Shown piece by piece: positions 48,864 through 59,493 of a stretch of DNA of 64,000 bases. This stretch comes from Zasmidium citrigriseum (Eukaryota > Ascomycota > Dothideomycetes > Mycosphaerellales > Mycosphaerellaceae), in assembly GCA_002786025.1 (NCBI GenBank), contig NHNW01000022.1:186001-250000 (forward strand), in the 5' to 3' direction. The notes under the pieces were generated by a model. It was not told where the DNA came from. It ran no database searches and worked only from the letters and a program-made list of their open reading frames with translations. A program made the translations under genes and the position numbers. Every line of letters starts with the position of its first letter. Position 1 is the first letter of the stretch.

Positions 48864-49078
48864 GTAAGTCTTTCCATCTCCTCCCGCACCCCCATTCACC
48901 TCCTTCTCCACGTGCCCGACGAGCCTGCCTGGATCTGGACGATGACGGCGCTGCTTCACCTCCCGCCGAATGGCCGAGCTCGACATGTCCGATCCTCTTC
49001 ACGCCCTCACCTCGCAGCAACACTTCCCCAGCATTCACCACAGTTTCATCAGCCAAGCATCCACCTTTCAGCTCGGAC

Positions 49079-51673
49079 ATGTCAACTACATCTGCACAAT
49101 TTTGGACAGCCATCAACATGGGTAGCGCGAGAAGACGGAAAGCAAATCGGAATCAGAATACATCGCAGAAGAGAGGGTCTAGACAAGCATCAAGTACTGA
49201 AGAACAATCCGCGCGAAAAGATTCTGCCTTGGATACTGGTGTCCGATCTGCCTCGACCTCGAAAGCAGCAGCCGACCCTCCACCACCCACATCGACGCCA
49301 TCTAGTGCGACGATCCTTCGGTCTCGACCAAAATACGAACTCAGCGGGCTCATCACACTGGTCATCCTCGCACTTCTCGCTTTTGCCTCATTGTATGTCT
49401 TGCTCGAATACTTACTTCTCACCGTCAGGGCCAACGCCACCTCATGCAATGCAACCACACCGGCAACGACCATCGGTACTACGATATGGGCTCCGACCAC
49501 AGTCACCATGACTACCGTGGTCTATGAGTCGCTCAGCTCCGCACAAGCTGGTCCCGTTGGTGGCAGCTTGTCAAGTTCATCGCCCATCGTATCCACCACG
49601 ACTGTCGAGTACACTGTCACCACGACGATGACAGTCCTGCCTGAAGAAGCCAGCTCTCAACTGGACGAGTCCAGTACTCATCCTGGGGACTTCTCGTTCA
49701 TGACCGAGAGCGGCACTACTCGCTGGTTTGGCGCCACCCCAGACTCGACCAAACCCATTGTCACTACCGTGCATTCCGTCACTTTTGTGCCTATACCTGG
49801 CACACCATCGGAGTCGGACTCTTACACGACGATCAGAACTACCTCGACTTTGACCAATACCTTGACCGTCACGCCGACAAGCAGTTCTGAGGCAGTGGCC
49901 CCGGTAGAGACTTTCACTGCACCGCCGATCACCTCAACAACCCTGAGCATGAGCCCGGAGTTGACCACAACACTCTTCAGCACGCAATACTCCACCATCT
50001 CACTCTCCCGAGTCTCGTCACCAACCTCATTCGCCGGCACGAACACTGGTGGTTGGAATGCGACGAGCTCCCAGCCTACCCCTGAGCAGTCGACAGGCCT
50101 GCCTCAGCCGATCACGACGACAGAGACCGAACTCATCATCATGAATGTGAGCTCTACGGCAGCAACATCAACTCTGTATCTCACTACCACCATCGGAGCC
50201 ACTGTCACCCAGACCTTCTACCCGTCAGCACTCGTTTCCGCCGACGGATCGCAAACAGCTTTGACTGGCGAACCGCTGACTCTAACGCACACCGTCCAGA
50301 GCGAGCCGGTGTATCTGAGTACCAGTGTGACATTGGAAGACCCGACCGCTGGCCTCAGCTCATCCAGCGCTGCCCCAGCTGCGGCTTCGAGTTCCAGCCC
50401 GGCAAGTGGACCTGTGTCGATAACGAGTACGATGGGGACTGCTCCAACGGCCCTTTCTACTGGTGCTAGCGCCAATCCAGCCTCCATAAGTTCGATTTCG
50501 ACAATCTCGAGCGGTAATGCCAGCTCGTCAACATGCACGTCTTCAAAATCAAGGGATTGGACGATCATTACTTTGACAAGCTTCGTCAATGGGCAAGGCA
50601 CGACCTTCACCATGAACAGCACGACTATCGGTACCATACCAACGTCACCAGGGTTTAACAGCACCTCGTCGTCTACTCCTGCATCACTGCCAGCCGAGAC
50701 TACTTCAGTCGGCCCAGCTCAGAGCAGCACGACGGCACATACGCAGGCGTCGCACACCCCAACTCAGACGGCGAGTATCCAGCCTGCAGCTACCTCCGGC
50801 TCCTCCAGCGTTACTACACGTAGCTCGGAATCGTCGCCATCACATTCGAGCACGACGTCTACATCTAAGTCCTCGCACACTTCTCATCAGCCATCAATCA
50901 CCTCTACGACGTCAGTCACCAATAGCACAACTACAAGACTGGTCACTCGTACCACCTCATCCTCCAGCTTCATCAACCCATTCCTCCCCCATTCGGCAAC
51001 GGCAACCCCATCTGCAGGCTGCGGCGAGCAAGGCGACTTCACAATGGACTTCGATGACCTCCCAAGATGGACACCTACAAAGAGGCAGTCGTGGAACCAG
51101 AGTACAGATGCCACCGACATTGGGCAGTACCCGCCAGTCACATTCAACGGCCGGCCTTACCACCATCTCTACTTCAGTGACGGCTACGTGTATGCGCCAA
51201 AGCCAGCTGAGCCATACACTCCCTCTTCGCCTCCATATCTTGCCGCATTCGCCAATCCTATGAGAACTGGTTGGAACCGCAACAGCACCGGAACCAACAA
51301 TGTCGAGCCTGGCGAGTTTGGTGGTGCTTTCAACGATGACTCGCCTGCGTTCTGGTTCGATGCTCAAACCGCCAATCTCGGCTGCGACAATCCAGGTCCC
51401 GTCGAATGCACTATCGAGGCCACTGCGTATGCCTGGGATCCCAAGGCAAATGATGAGATGCCAAAGGCGGCCCAAAACTTCACCATTCCACCTTGCTCCC
51501 AGAACTGCTCAATGGAGTCCGTCGTCTTCCCACCCACATTCCGCAGTCTCAGTGGCATCCAATTCCGGGCCATTGTTGATAACGAGCCCCGCACCTTCTA
51601 CGCTGACGACCTCAACATGCGATGGTCGGATGATAGTTGCGATGCCGGGATGAGGAGGCAGCGTTCGAGGTAG
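49079..51673 (+). CDS. Ser/Thr-rich single-pass membrane (mucin-like) protein
   Basis: One uninterrupted frame of 864 residues from ATG 49079. A basic N-terminus (SARRRKANRNQ) precedes a transmembrane helix at about 89-115 (LSGLITLVILALLAFASLYV). About 550 Ser/Thr-rich residues follow, with repeated TTT/VTT/SST motifs like heavily O-mannosylated sensors. The last 215 residues form a folded, cysteine-containing domain: GEQGDFTMDFDDLPRW, YHHLYFSDGYVYAPKP, FNDDSPAFWFDAQTANLGCD and FYADDLNMRW. Type II topology is inferred, with the C-terminal domain outside the cell. I believe the end domain is a fungal domain of unknown function. An alternative start lies at 48733. Confidence 0.8.
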   Translation: MSTTSAQFWTAINMGSARRRKANRNQNTSQKRGSRQASSTEEQSARKDSALDTGVRSASTSKAAADPPPPTSTPSSATILRSRPKYELSGLITLVILALLAFASLYVLLEYLLLTVRANATSCNATTPATTIGTTIWAPTTVTMTTVVYESLSSAQAGPVGGSLSSSSPIVSTTTVEYTVTTTMTVLPEEASSQLDESSTHPGDFSFMTESGTTRWFGATPDSTKPIVTTVHSVTFVPIPGTPSESDSYTTIRTTSTLTNTLTVTPTSSSEAVAPVETFTAPPITSTTLSMSPELTTTLFSTQYSTISLSRVSSPTSFAGTNTGGWNATSSQPTPEQSTGLPQPITTTETELIIMNVSSTAATSTLYLTTTIGATVTQTFYPSALVSADGSQTALTGEPLTLTHTVQSEPVYLSTSVTLEDPTAGLSSSSAAPAAASSSSPASGPVSITSTMGTAPTALSTGASANPASISSISTISSGNASSSTCTSSKSRDWTIITLTSFVNGQGTTFTMNSTTIGTIPTSPGFNSTSSSTPASLPAETTSVGPAQSSTTAHTQASHTPTQTASIQPAATSGSSSVTTRSSESSPSHSSTTSTSKSSHTSHQPSITSTTSVTNSTTTRLVTRTTSSSSFINPFLPHSATATPSAGCGEQGDFTMDFDDLPRWTPTKRQSWNQSTDATDIGQYPPVTFNGRPYHHLYFSDGYVYAPKPAEPYTPSSPPYLAAFANPMRTGWNRNSTGTNNVEPGEFGGAFNDDSPAFWFDAQTANLGCDNPGPVECTIEATAYAWDPKANDEMPKAAQNFTIPPCSQNCSMESVVFPPTFRSLSGIQFRAIVDNEPRTFYADDLNMRWSDDSCDAGMRRQRSR

Positions 51674-52215
51674 TCAACGGACATACACGACTGAAGATGC
51701 ATTCCCGAGCATGAATGTATGATATGATGCGGAAGAAACATCACTGCCGTTGCGAGACACTGCCGTGAGTTTCGATGTTGTATGATGAGATGAAGCAGCA
51801 AGATGGAGTTACAATGGGTTCAAAAAGCACTTCTTCCTGCCCTTCTCGTCTAAGTAAGGCAGGAGGATTCATGTGGTCTGGTACTACAGCGGATGCTTGC
51901 GTTTCAGCGAATATATAGAAACTAATATTGAGCTTTCTGATACCCAAAAAGGTCTGCCGGAGATATAGGTCGTACTTCATGTGAAGATCGACATGATGAG
52001 TGAACGTGGCTGACGCCGAGCTCATAGGGCGTAGGTGGCTGCGTTGGTACACGAAGAGACTGTTGTGTGACATCGGTAAGTTTGTCAGCTCGATCAAAAA
52101 CTGCAAGACTTAAAAAGCCATCTACAATATAACAGCTAGAGGTATGGACCGAGTCCATCGGCCTTGACCCAAGCAGGATCAAATTTGCCCTTTCCTATAA
52201 CACCCCAATCCCGAC
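51674..52215. other. Intergenic
   Basis: No gene is supported. It precedes the ureohydrolase-like gene. Confidence 0.4.
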
Positions 52216-53184
52216 ATGTCTGCCTCCCGGACCATCAAGATCATTTACGTCCCCACGGACACAGGATCGATGATTAAAGGCAAATCGCTTGCACCTCAGG
52301 CCATTCAAGCAGCGGATCTTGCAGGCAAACTCTCGAACTTGGGATACGAAGTTGAAGAGAGCGATGCTTTGCCTTATGGACCGAGTGTATGGAGTTTCGA
52401 CGCGGAGATTTCGAAGAATGGTGTTAGGAATGAGGAGAAGAATGTGGAGGTTAATCATCAGGTCAAGAAAGCTGTCACTCACGTATTGCAGAAGAAAGGA
52501 GAGGGCGATGTCCCGTTTCCGTTGATCGTAGGCGGAGGCTGCGATATTGTTCCCGCCATCATGTCCGCTTATTGGAGCGAACATGCTCCAAAGAGGATTG
52601 GCTTGTTGTATTTCGATGGGGATTGCGATCTTACCATCCCGGGAGAGAAAGGCGCATCATTCAACCTAGCGAGCATGACGATGACGCACCTCACGATGCG
52701 AGAGGGCGCGTTGGACAGTATGCGGCCTTTCACCAGACCAGACGGGAAGGGAGTCTGTGATGCCGGGAACACAGTCCTCTTCGGCTTGAACGCTTCGCTG
52801 CAGGGTAATACCCGCGAACAAATGGGCTGGCTCTTCGATGAAGGATATCGAGTGTTCACTTCCGCTTCAGTGGCCCGGGATCCCAAGGGTTCGGCGGAGA
52901 AAGCGCTGAAATGGTTGGAGGAGCGAGTTGATGTTTTCGTGTTGCATTTGGATGTTGATGCTATTGATGCTACACTTTTTCCTTTGGCGAATGTGGCGAA
53001 TCGGACGGGGACGGGATTTGAGAGTGTTATGGAGGCGGTGGGTGTGTTTTTGGAAAGTGGGAGGTGTGGCGGGTTGTGTGTCGGGGAGGTTAATCCGAAT
53101 CATGATCCAGGGGGTGTTATGGTGGGGATGTTGGTTGGAGAGTTGGTTAGAGGGTTTGAGGGGAGGTTGAGGAGGAATAGGTAA
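52216..53184 (+). CDS. Divergent ureohydrolase (arginase/agmatinase fold)
   Basis: An intronless protein of 322 residues. The arginase-family frame is clear: PLIVGGGCDIVPAI (103-115), LLYFDGDCDLTIP (130-142) and LHLDVDAID (243-251), with a C-terminal CVGEVNPNHDP holding the usual Glu. But canonical GGDHS and DAHxD, whose His residues bind manganese, read GGGCD and DGDCD here: Cys109 and Asp136 replace both His. DxDxxD is intact. The metal site would differ, so arginase or agmatinase activity should not be assumed. It is convergent with the next gene, 32 bp apart. Confidence 0.87.
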   Translation: MSASRTIKIIYVPTDTGSMIKGKSLAPQAIQAADLAGKLSNLGYEVEESDALPYGPSVWSFDAEISKNGVRNEEKNVEVNHQVKKAVTHVLQKKGEGDVPFPLIVGGGCDIVPAIMSAYWSEHAPKRIGLLYFDGDCDLTIPGEKGASFNLASMTMTHLTMREGALDSMRPFTRPDGKGVCDAGNTVLFGLNASLQGNTREQMGWLFDEGYRVFTSASVARDPKGSAEKALKWLEERVDVFVLHLDVDAIDATLFPLANVANRTGTGFESVMEAVGVFLESGRCGGLCVGEVNPNHDPGGVMVGMLVGELVRGFEGRLRRNR

Positions 53185-53216
53185 AGATGGATTGGGTTTC
53201 GATTGGAGTTCGCAGA

Positions 53217-54881
53217 TCAAAGGTAGAAGACGGCGCTTTCTGCGAAGGCTGTGTCCCAAGTAATCGTTCGCTCCCCTTTTGCTAGCTTCTCCAGTAGGTC
53301 TGCACCGTGTATCAGAGCATGGGATCCAAGGCATGCTCCCAGCTCGCGAAGCTCGTCGAAGAGTGTTCGTTGCCCAGGCTCCCTGGTCTTGATGCTGAGA
53401 TCTTCGCCTCCCACATCAGGAAGTGCGCCTGATCCGTAGGTATATATTATCAGCGGCCATAGACAGAATCGCCAAAGATAAGGTTTACAGGGGCGAGCTT
53501 GCCTCGATGGGTATGATCTCAAGAGGTAACGCAGATCGTGCTGAAGTTGTCTCCAAGCTTCATTGACGATTGCAGCTCCTAGACCCTCCATGTTCGTGGT
53601 TGTGAGAAGGTCTTGCGAGCGCATTGACTCAAGGAGGTAAATGATGGCGCTGGATTGATAGCATGAGGCGAGCGTCGCCCAGTCGTTGGCGGCTTGCAGT
53701 CTCTCCGATTCTGAACTGTCTTCCGGGAGGCAGTCGAGTCGATTTGCCCAATGCCAGGGGTTGAAAGATTGGATGTCCTCTAAAGCTTTCAGGATCTCGG
53801 ATTTCCACATGGATCCGAACCGTGTTTCAGTGCGTGAAAGTAGTCGAAGCTTGTTGATGCCAATAATTGTTTCGAATATGGCGACGGGACAGGGGAAAGC
53901 CGAGTCCAGAAGGTAGTCTTCGAAGTTGTCGACAACATCTGTGCTTGGAGACGTTGGATGATGAAATCTTAGACGTGGGAAGCACTTACGCGACGGACAA
54001 AGAGATCAAGTCCGCACATCCAGGCCACCGACGCATGCAAGCGGCCACGCCGCCATATGAAGCGACAGCTGTTCGAGCAGCGGCAAGATGGATGGGGAAG
54101 TCTGTCATAGGCGACATGCAGACCTATTCGTATTGGCATACCAACCTTCCACCAACGACGCCATTCATGAAGCTCACCTCAAGAGACAGCATACTCCAGA
54201 CCAGTCCGAGGGACATCCACGGTGGATCAACACCAGGATCCTTCAGATTTTGAGCCAGATCCTTGATCACAGCACCTCGATATGAGTACATCTGTCTTTT
54301 GGTATTATGACCCAGGCGAAGAGCTTTGGTGGAAAGTACAGCCACTATGATGATGTTCTGGAAGGCGGCAGGGACGAGCAGCCATTTGTGTGTATCGATC
54401 GTTTGTTTTCCGAGCCAGTGGACGGCGCTTAGGTCTGAGCAGATCTCGGCGTTGTCTGGCCACTCGAGTGTTAGCCATGATCTTCGAAGCACTCGGTCTT
54501 TGACATACAGTAGAAGACAGCCTCCAGAACGACATGGGTCCGCCTTTCTGGATCAGTGAGGAGAGGACGTTCGGGATTGGGAACTTGTACCAGCTCGAAG
54601 CTTTGACGCCATGGTACGCGTTCCAGAGGGGTCTCTGTAGGGGGAGATGATCCTGAGAGAGTCGCGCTATTCGATACATTGGAGACACGGTACTTCTTTC
54701 TTAGCTTGGGCTTGGGGTATGGCGTGGGCTTGACATGCACCCAAGTCAGGGCTTTCGTATAGCCAGGGCATTCGTAGCCGTTCTTTCCGCATTTATGGCA
54801 TGTTGGCCATGTAGAGTCGCATTTCACACGACGCTTCTTGCATTGGAGGCATTGAGGGCCAAGAGCTGACATTGCCGCCAA
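53217..54881 (-). CDS. Zn2Cys6 fungal transcription factor
   Basis: Four exons: 54881-54509, 54455-54178, 54123-53990 and 53943-53217, with introns of 53, 54 and 46 bp. All phases close and give 503 residues. The binuclear zinc cluster has Cys at 11, 14, 21, 28, 31 and 38 (C-x2-C-x6-C-x6-C-x2-C-x6-C), with the basic KKRRVKC run. The spliced joins restore EAVFYYNAEICSDL and LSLEVCMSPMTDFPIHL, which fit the fungal-specific regulatory domain, followed by DYLLDSAFPCPVAIFETII. The second intron ends exactly at an in-frame TAG, so an unspliced reading would look broken. A nuclear regulator; targets are unknown. Confidence 0.85.
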
Positions 54882-55444
54882 GGAATCTTTGGGTTAGTAG
54901 AACGTCGCACCGCTGCGACTTGTTTGGGAAAGACTGAAAGGTCTATCGACGCCGCATCTTGGAGGCGATGCAGTGAAGCACGCTTCAGTAACCTCATGCC
55001 CGCGCCCCTGTCGCCGGGTGGTAGATTGTGCCTCGAAGGAGTTCAGCTGGAATAGATCGTTCAGCGATATCTTGGCCATTGCGTTTCCCTGTTGAGGTTT
55101 AGCTTTGTAGACAAATCCTGCATGTGACTGAGTGACTCAACGAGAGTATTTCAACCTGGCAGGCCAATCGGAGAGGAAGCGTGTGGCGGTGCTTGTTATC
55201 TGGAAGCATACCTGGCGAATGTTAGCAGCATCAGAAGTCATACGTAGGCAATGAGAGTAAGGATGTTTGAATGAAGACGATATTGATATGTTGATTACGC
55301 ATGGCGAACTGCTTGGTAGGCTGCCCGAAAGAAAGAGCCTTCATAAAAATAAAACAATCGTATCTTTCGTTCCCTCCATTTCCATCAAAACGCCGGACGA
55401 CCTACGCTGAACAGCTATCAGAGGAGAAACAGTTTTTGTCCGGG
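54882..55444. other. Intergenic
   Basis: Upstream of the zinc-cluster gene. No gene is recognised. Confidence 0.4.
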
Positions 55445-56044
55445 CTATTGCGACTGCTGCGTATCCTGTGTTGCGCCGGTCCTTGCATCTTCTTCGCTGT
55501 TCTGGCCCCAGGTCGAAGTTGGACTCGAGCGCTTGCTGTCGCCGCTAGCGACGCTGGAGTTTGGACTCGTCTCAGGCGATACGATGTAGAGGTTATCGTA
55601 GTTGCCTAAAAAGAGCCTGCTCCAATATGCCTGCGATGGTATCTTGACGGATGCGAGGGACGAGTCGAAGTTGGGCAATGTGCTGTACTGTTCCTTCTCT
55701 TCAGGTAGATAGAGGTCGTGGCGCTTCACGTCGATGTATGAGCATAATCGTGGTATTTGCTTCTTGGTCACGCGGAAGTTTTCATCTGTCGCACAGAGAA
55801 CGTCAGAAGGGCAGTCACGGGAGAGCAAGTTCGTGATTTCCTTACCCTTGTCGAGCCAGGTGCAGAGGTCCTTTTGCGACGACGTCTGCAGCCCGCCCCG
55901 GTATTTATACAGTAGGATAGGGTTTGCGTCCAGTTCGTCGAGGCGATATCTCTCTGCGCTGCTCGTCGAGCTGTGCGTAGAGCCCGTGAGCCCGGTGTCG
56001 GTCTTGAGCGTGGGCGGCTCGGTGTGCGTGGTGGTTGCGCTCAT
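55445..56044 (-). CDS. Hypothetical protein
   Basis: 199 residues from ATG 56044 (MSATTTHTEPPTLKTD). The frame is open further upstream without an ATG. It has a Thr/Ser-rich start, then a region with protein-like composition: ERYRLDELDANPILLYKYRG, KDLCTWLDKGKEITNLLSRD, KKQIPRLCSYIDVKRHDLYL and AYWSRLFLGNYDNLYIV. The tail is Ser-rich. No membrane segment or known domain is seen. I do not recognise the family. Confidence 0.6.
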   Translation of the reverse strand: MSATTTHTEPPTLKTDTGLTGSTHSSTSSAERYRLDELDANPILLYKYRGGLQTSSQKDLCTWLDKGKEITNLLSRDCPSDVLCATDENFRVTKKQIPRLCSYIDVKRHDLYLPEEKEQYSTLPNFDSSLASVKIPSQAYWSRLFLGNYDNLYIVSPETSPNSSVASGDSKRSSPTSTWGQNSEEDARTGATQDTQQSQ

Positions 56045-56835
56045 GTCGAGCCTCGTGACCAGTTCGGCGGCCTCCAGAAACGTATGAGTCAGAGATCTAT
56101 TGGTAGGATAATGAATTCTTTGAAGGGCGACTGTGGTTGTGAGAAAAGCGACTGCCTGAGACAGGGCGTAGTTGTTCGTGAGTTGGAAGACAAACAAAAC
56201 GCTTTGGCGACGGCCGGCAGGCGCTATGTAGGCCGCGATGCTATGTCAGCTGAAGACTCAGGCAAGCAAGGAACCGATCCTAAGCGCGAGCGAGAGCGAC
56301 GAGATCTGGCTGTGTGCGTTGTTGGTGTTGCGACGAACAGGTGACTGGATGCAAGTCGCTGTCGCTGAGGTTCATCGTCATCGGCCTTGGCGATATGTGC
56401 ACGGGCCGCTCAGATGAATGTGGCGCAGCTGCCAACATCTCGCCAGGATCGGGAGACCACAAATCAACTTGCCACCGATGCACAAGCTGTGCAACGATTG
56501 GGATCGCATTCGAGCGCAGTACTACTCACCGACTCTCAATCATTCATCCATTCCAGTCATCCGTACAGCGAGTCGTACCTAATCTGTGTGCTTTGTACCG
56601 CAATGGCGGGAACCAACCTGAGCTTTGGTCCAACCACTCGAGTGCACACACGTTTCACGGTTCCTGGATTTCGCCTGAATTTGGTTGGTGGCCCCTCTTG
56701 TTCGACACTGACTCGAGACAGCTGAACATGCACAGCTATCGCCTGCCTGAGGCTTTTCGCCAGGAATGTCTTCAAATTGGAAATGTTCCTGCGGTCTTGT
56801 CGCCTGAGCCACAAGGGCTAAGCTCTCTGGGGATA
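56045..56835. other. Intergenic
   Basis: No gene is supported. It is upstream of the hypothetical gene and ends at the MITE. Confidence 0.4.
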
Positions 56836-57183
56836 CAGTGAAACCTGCCTAAAGGGATCTTCCGAGTACCGATATCCTGGTCTTAACGATATCTCGAGCT
56901 GTATACGGCTGTTTTTTGGTGAGTGTTACGATATACGGATATCGCTAGCCCTCGGCGGCATCAACAGGGGTGTTTTTGGTGAGAGTATCGTTAGAAGTAC
57001 CCCCCTGCAGACCTACCCTTGCCCCTTCCAGCCGTTCTCGATAACCTCTCGGAAGGTAGATGGCCGTAAGGGGTCGAAAATATGGGTCCAGGTCGGAAGG
57101 CTTGGCGATATCTGTTACGATACCCTCGCCTTAACGATATGCGTGGTTGCTAACCGAGCCATCCTTATAGCCAGGTTTCACTG
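56836..57183. mobile_element. Pogo/Tc1-mariner-like MITE, 348 bp
   Basis: The ends are inverted: CAGTGAAACCTGCCTAAAGG at the left, and the right end in reverse complement reads CAGTGAAACCTGGCTATAAG. Each end is flanked by TA (56834-56835 and 57184-57185), the Tc1/mariner target duplication. CAGTGAAACC is typical of fungal pogo-type ends. The interior holds further mirrored CTTAACGATAT and CGATATC motifs and no open frame, so it is a non-autonomous element. Confidence 0.85.
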
Positions 57184-57780
57184 TACGGGGACGCACTCGG
57201 AGCGGGTCGTCGACGCCGATCCTCCACTACCAGCGCGAGGCCGTCACGGGTTCACGGGGCTATGTTTCTGGCTGCGACCTTTCCGACCACTCCTCGCTGC
57301 GTGATGTTTGCTCTGCTTTGTCGTGCGGTACCTTAATAGCGAGTACCTTGCTGCATAGCGAGACCACGTTACATTCACCTCATATACCTTTGCAGACGAT
57401 CGACGAATCCCAAAGAACAGGCAGCCCAAAAGAAAACGACAGTCATACCCTGCAGAAGCTCCGGTCTCACTCGTTGACGTACATTCCACGACACCTCGTC
57501 CCATGTGATCTCTCATCGTCGAACTTTCCACCTCTCCTTGCATTCTTCGACAGTCGTTCCGGACTATCACGCAGAAAGCAATCTCATTAATCCCGCATCG
57601 TCGGAGCTCATCTGATTAGGCACGATCATTTGACGTACCCTCGCGACCTCAGCTACATCGACAGAGTTTGGTCAAAGAAAAGAAGGATCATTTTGTGGAG
57701 TAGAAAGATACACACTCGCCCACTGCGGCGCCGGCAAGGTGGATTCCATACCAGTCAAACCGTGGGAGTTCCTTGGTGGC
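57184..57780. other. Intergenic, patatin gene leader
   Basis: Follows the MITE and precedes the patatin ATG. The frame is open upstream to 57739 but has no earlier ATG. Confidence 0.4.
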
Positions 57781-59493
57781 ATGGAGGAGAGCACGGCAAC
57801 ATTGTCTGTGCCTTCGGGCTCACAGACCCGGACATCAAGTCGTGCACCCAGTGCACCTCGGCGAGCAGAGACAGAAGACTCCGAGAAGGCAGGAAGAGTT
57901 TGGGCGCGTGGAGTTGAAGATCCATGGCATCCCTGCATACTCACCCTTGATGGGGGAGGGATCCGTGGTTACAGCAGTCTGTTGATATTGAAGGCTTTGA
58001 TGCATGAGATCTGGAAGTACGAACAGGAGTACGACAATGCGACAGTGGAAGTGAGAACGGACAGCCCAACATCGTACTTTGGAGCCGACAGCGAAGAACA
58101 GGCTGAGAGCGGCGCTGTTCGTGGTAGAAGTGGGCATCACCGCGAGCTTGGTAACGATCCAGATCGAGGAGAAGGTCAGCATGGCGTGGACACGAATCTT
58201 GATGGAACGAACACTGCACCAGCTGCAGCGAAGAACACAACGGCCCAGGACTCCATGACTGCGGACATTTCAACGAGAAAGGCCATATCAGAGGAGGAGC
58301 TTCTGCCTTGCCACTACTTCGACTTCATGTATGGCACATCGACTGGAGGACTCATCGCCACTATCCTCGGACGACTACGAATGACAGTAACCGAGGGTCT
58401 GGAGCTATACCGGAAAGTTGGCGACGATCTCTTTGGAAAGCGGAGAAGTAGAGTTCCTCTCATGACCAAATACTACCACGAGCCTCTGGAGAAAGCTGTG
58501 CGAGACATTGTAAGCAGCCGCTGTCATGAGCACGAAAACTGCGACGGAAATGACCTTCATCCATGGGATGCAGCGAAGTTCGATGAGATTCTCTCAAAGC
58601 CAGTGCCTTTCGATGTCGACCAGCCGCGAGTCTGCCAGTCCTGCTGTCTTACTGCGACGCATGACGAGAACATCTCAGAGGCCTATCTACTACGATCGTA
58701 CCCACACTATTATTCAGAGAACGCTCCCAACTGGATAACGAGATACAACGAAGGCGCCGATCAAATACCCATCTGGCAAGTCACCAGGGCAACTACTGCG
58801 GCACCCTTCTACTTTGAGTTGATCAAGGCTGAGGTCGACAACGTCGAGAAGTCTTTCAAGGACGGTGGCATTCGCGAGAACAATCCAAGCGGTGCGGCAC
58901 TGAGTGAATTCCACGCACTCTACGAAGGTCGTGCCAACAGCCCAGCAGTCATGCTCTCCATCGGCACTGGACGACCAGACCAAAGTCATGACGGCTTCTC
59001 CCCGGGATGGTCATCGCCAATCGGCCGAGTGCCTATTGTCAGCAAGTTCCTCGAGAAGCGAGCCGTCATTCAGAACTTGCTCATCAAGTACACCGAGGGC
59101 GAGAAACAGCACAAGCAAATGCGAGAGTACGCTCACGGCGAGCACACCTGGTACAAGCGTCTCAATTCTGAGGGATTGCAAAACATGGGACTAGATGACT
59201 GGGAGCGCGGCTTGTGGCTGGATCCAAAGACCAATCAGAAGACGACTGTGCCTGGCGGTGCCAGCTTGACGAGGATGGAAGACGCCACCGACGAGTACCT
59301 AACGAGGCCTTTCAACCCGGATATCGACTCTTACGCCCCACCGAGCACCATGTTGAGGCAAGCCGCGCAGAAGCTGGTGCTTCAGAGGAGGGCTAGAGAG
59401 GAGATGGGCGGGCCTAGGTGGGATGCTTTTGTTGGAAAGAATCTCCACGGGCCGAAGATTACGGCGACGGAGGGGAATGGGCATGCCGGCTGA
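57781..59493 (+). CDS. Patatin-like phospholipase
   Basis: An intronless protein of 570 residues from ATG 57781. The patatin lipase features are complete: oxyanion-hole DGGGIRG (57-63), nucleophile elbow GTSTGG (185-190, Ser187) and catalytic DGG (Asp362, in KDGGIRENNP). The 120 residues between oxyanion hole and nucleophile contain a low-complexity acidic/Gly/Thr insert (about 85-172), longer than usual. A CxxC-like cluster (CQSCC, 286-290) precedes the Asp. The family hydrolyses acyl esters of phospholipids or acylglycerols; in fungi some members act in non-self recognition. No NB-ARC, TPR or ankyrin domain follows, so this is a stand-alone enzyme, probably cytosolic. Confidence 0.93.
   Translation: MEESTATLSVPSGSQTRTSSRAPSAPRRAETEDSEKAGRVWARGVEDPWHPCILTLDGGGIRGYSSLLILKALMHEIWKYEQEYDNATVEVRTDSPTSYFGADSEEQAESGAVRGRSGHHRELGNDPDRGEGQHGVDTNLDGTNTAPAAAKNTTAQDSMTADISTRKAISEEELLPCHYFDFMYGTSTGGLIATILGRLRMTVTEGLELYRKVGDDLFGKRRSRVPLMTKYYHEPLEKAVRDIVSSRCHEHENCDGNDLHPWDAAKFDEILSKPVPFDVDQPRVCQSCCLTATHDENISEAYLLRSYPHYYSENAPNWITRYNEGADQIPIWQVTRATTAAPFYFELIKAEVDNVEKSFKDGGIRENNPSGAALSEFHALYEGRANSPAVMLSIGTGRPDQSHDGFSPGWSSPIGRVPIVSKFLEKRAVIQNLLIKYTEGEKQHKQMREYAHGEHTWYKRLNSEGLQNMGLDDWERGLWLDPKTNQKTTVPGGASLTRMEDATDEYLTRPFNPDIDSYAPPSTMLRQAAQKLVLQRRAREEMGGPRWDAFVGKNLHGPKITATEGNGHAG

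Noticed and set aside
48582..49511. 309-codon plus-strand frame
   Set aside because: His/Arg/Pro-rich shadow of the signal-peptide exon and the mucin-like gene.
54124..54126. In-frame TAG as evidence that the zinc-cluster gene is a pseudogene
   Set aside because: It is the end of a 54-bp intron with a consensus GTGAGC donor, and splicing restores the family pattern.
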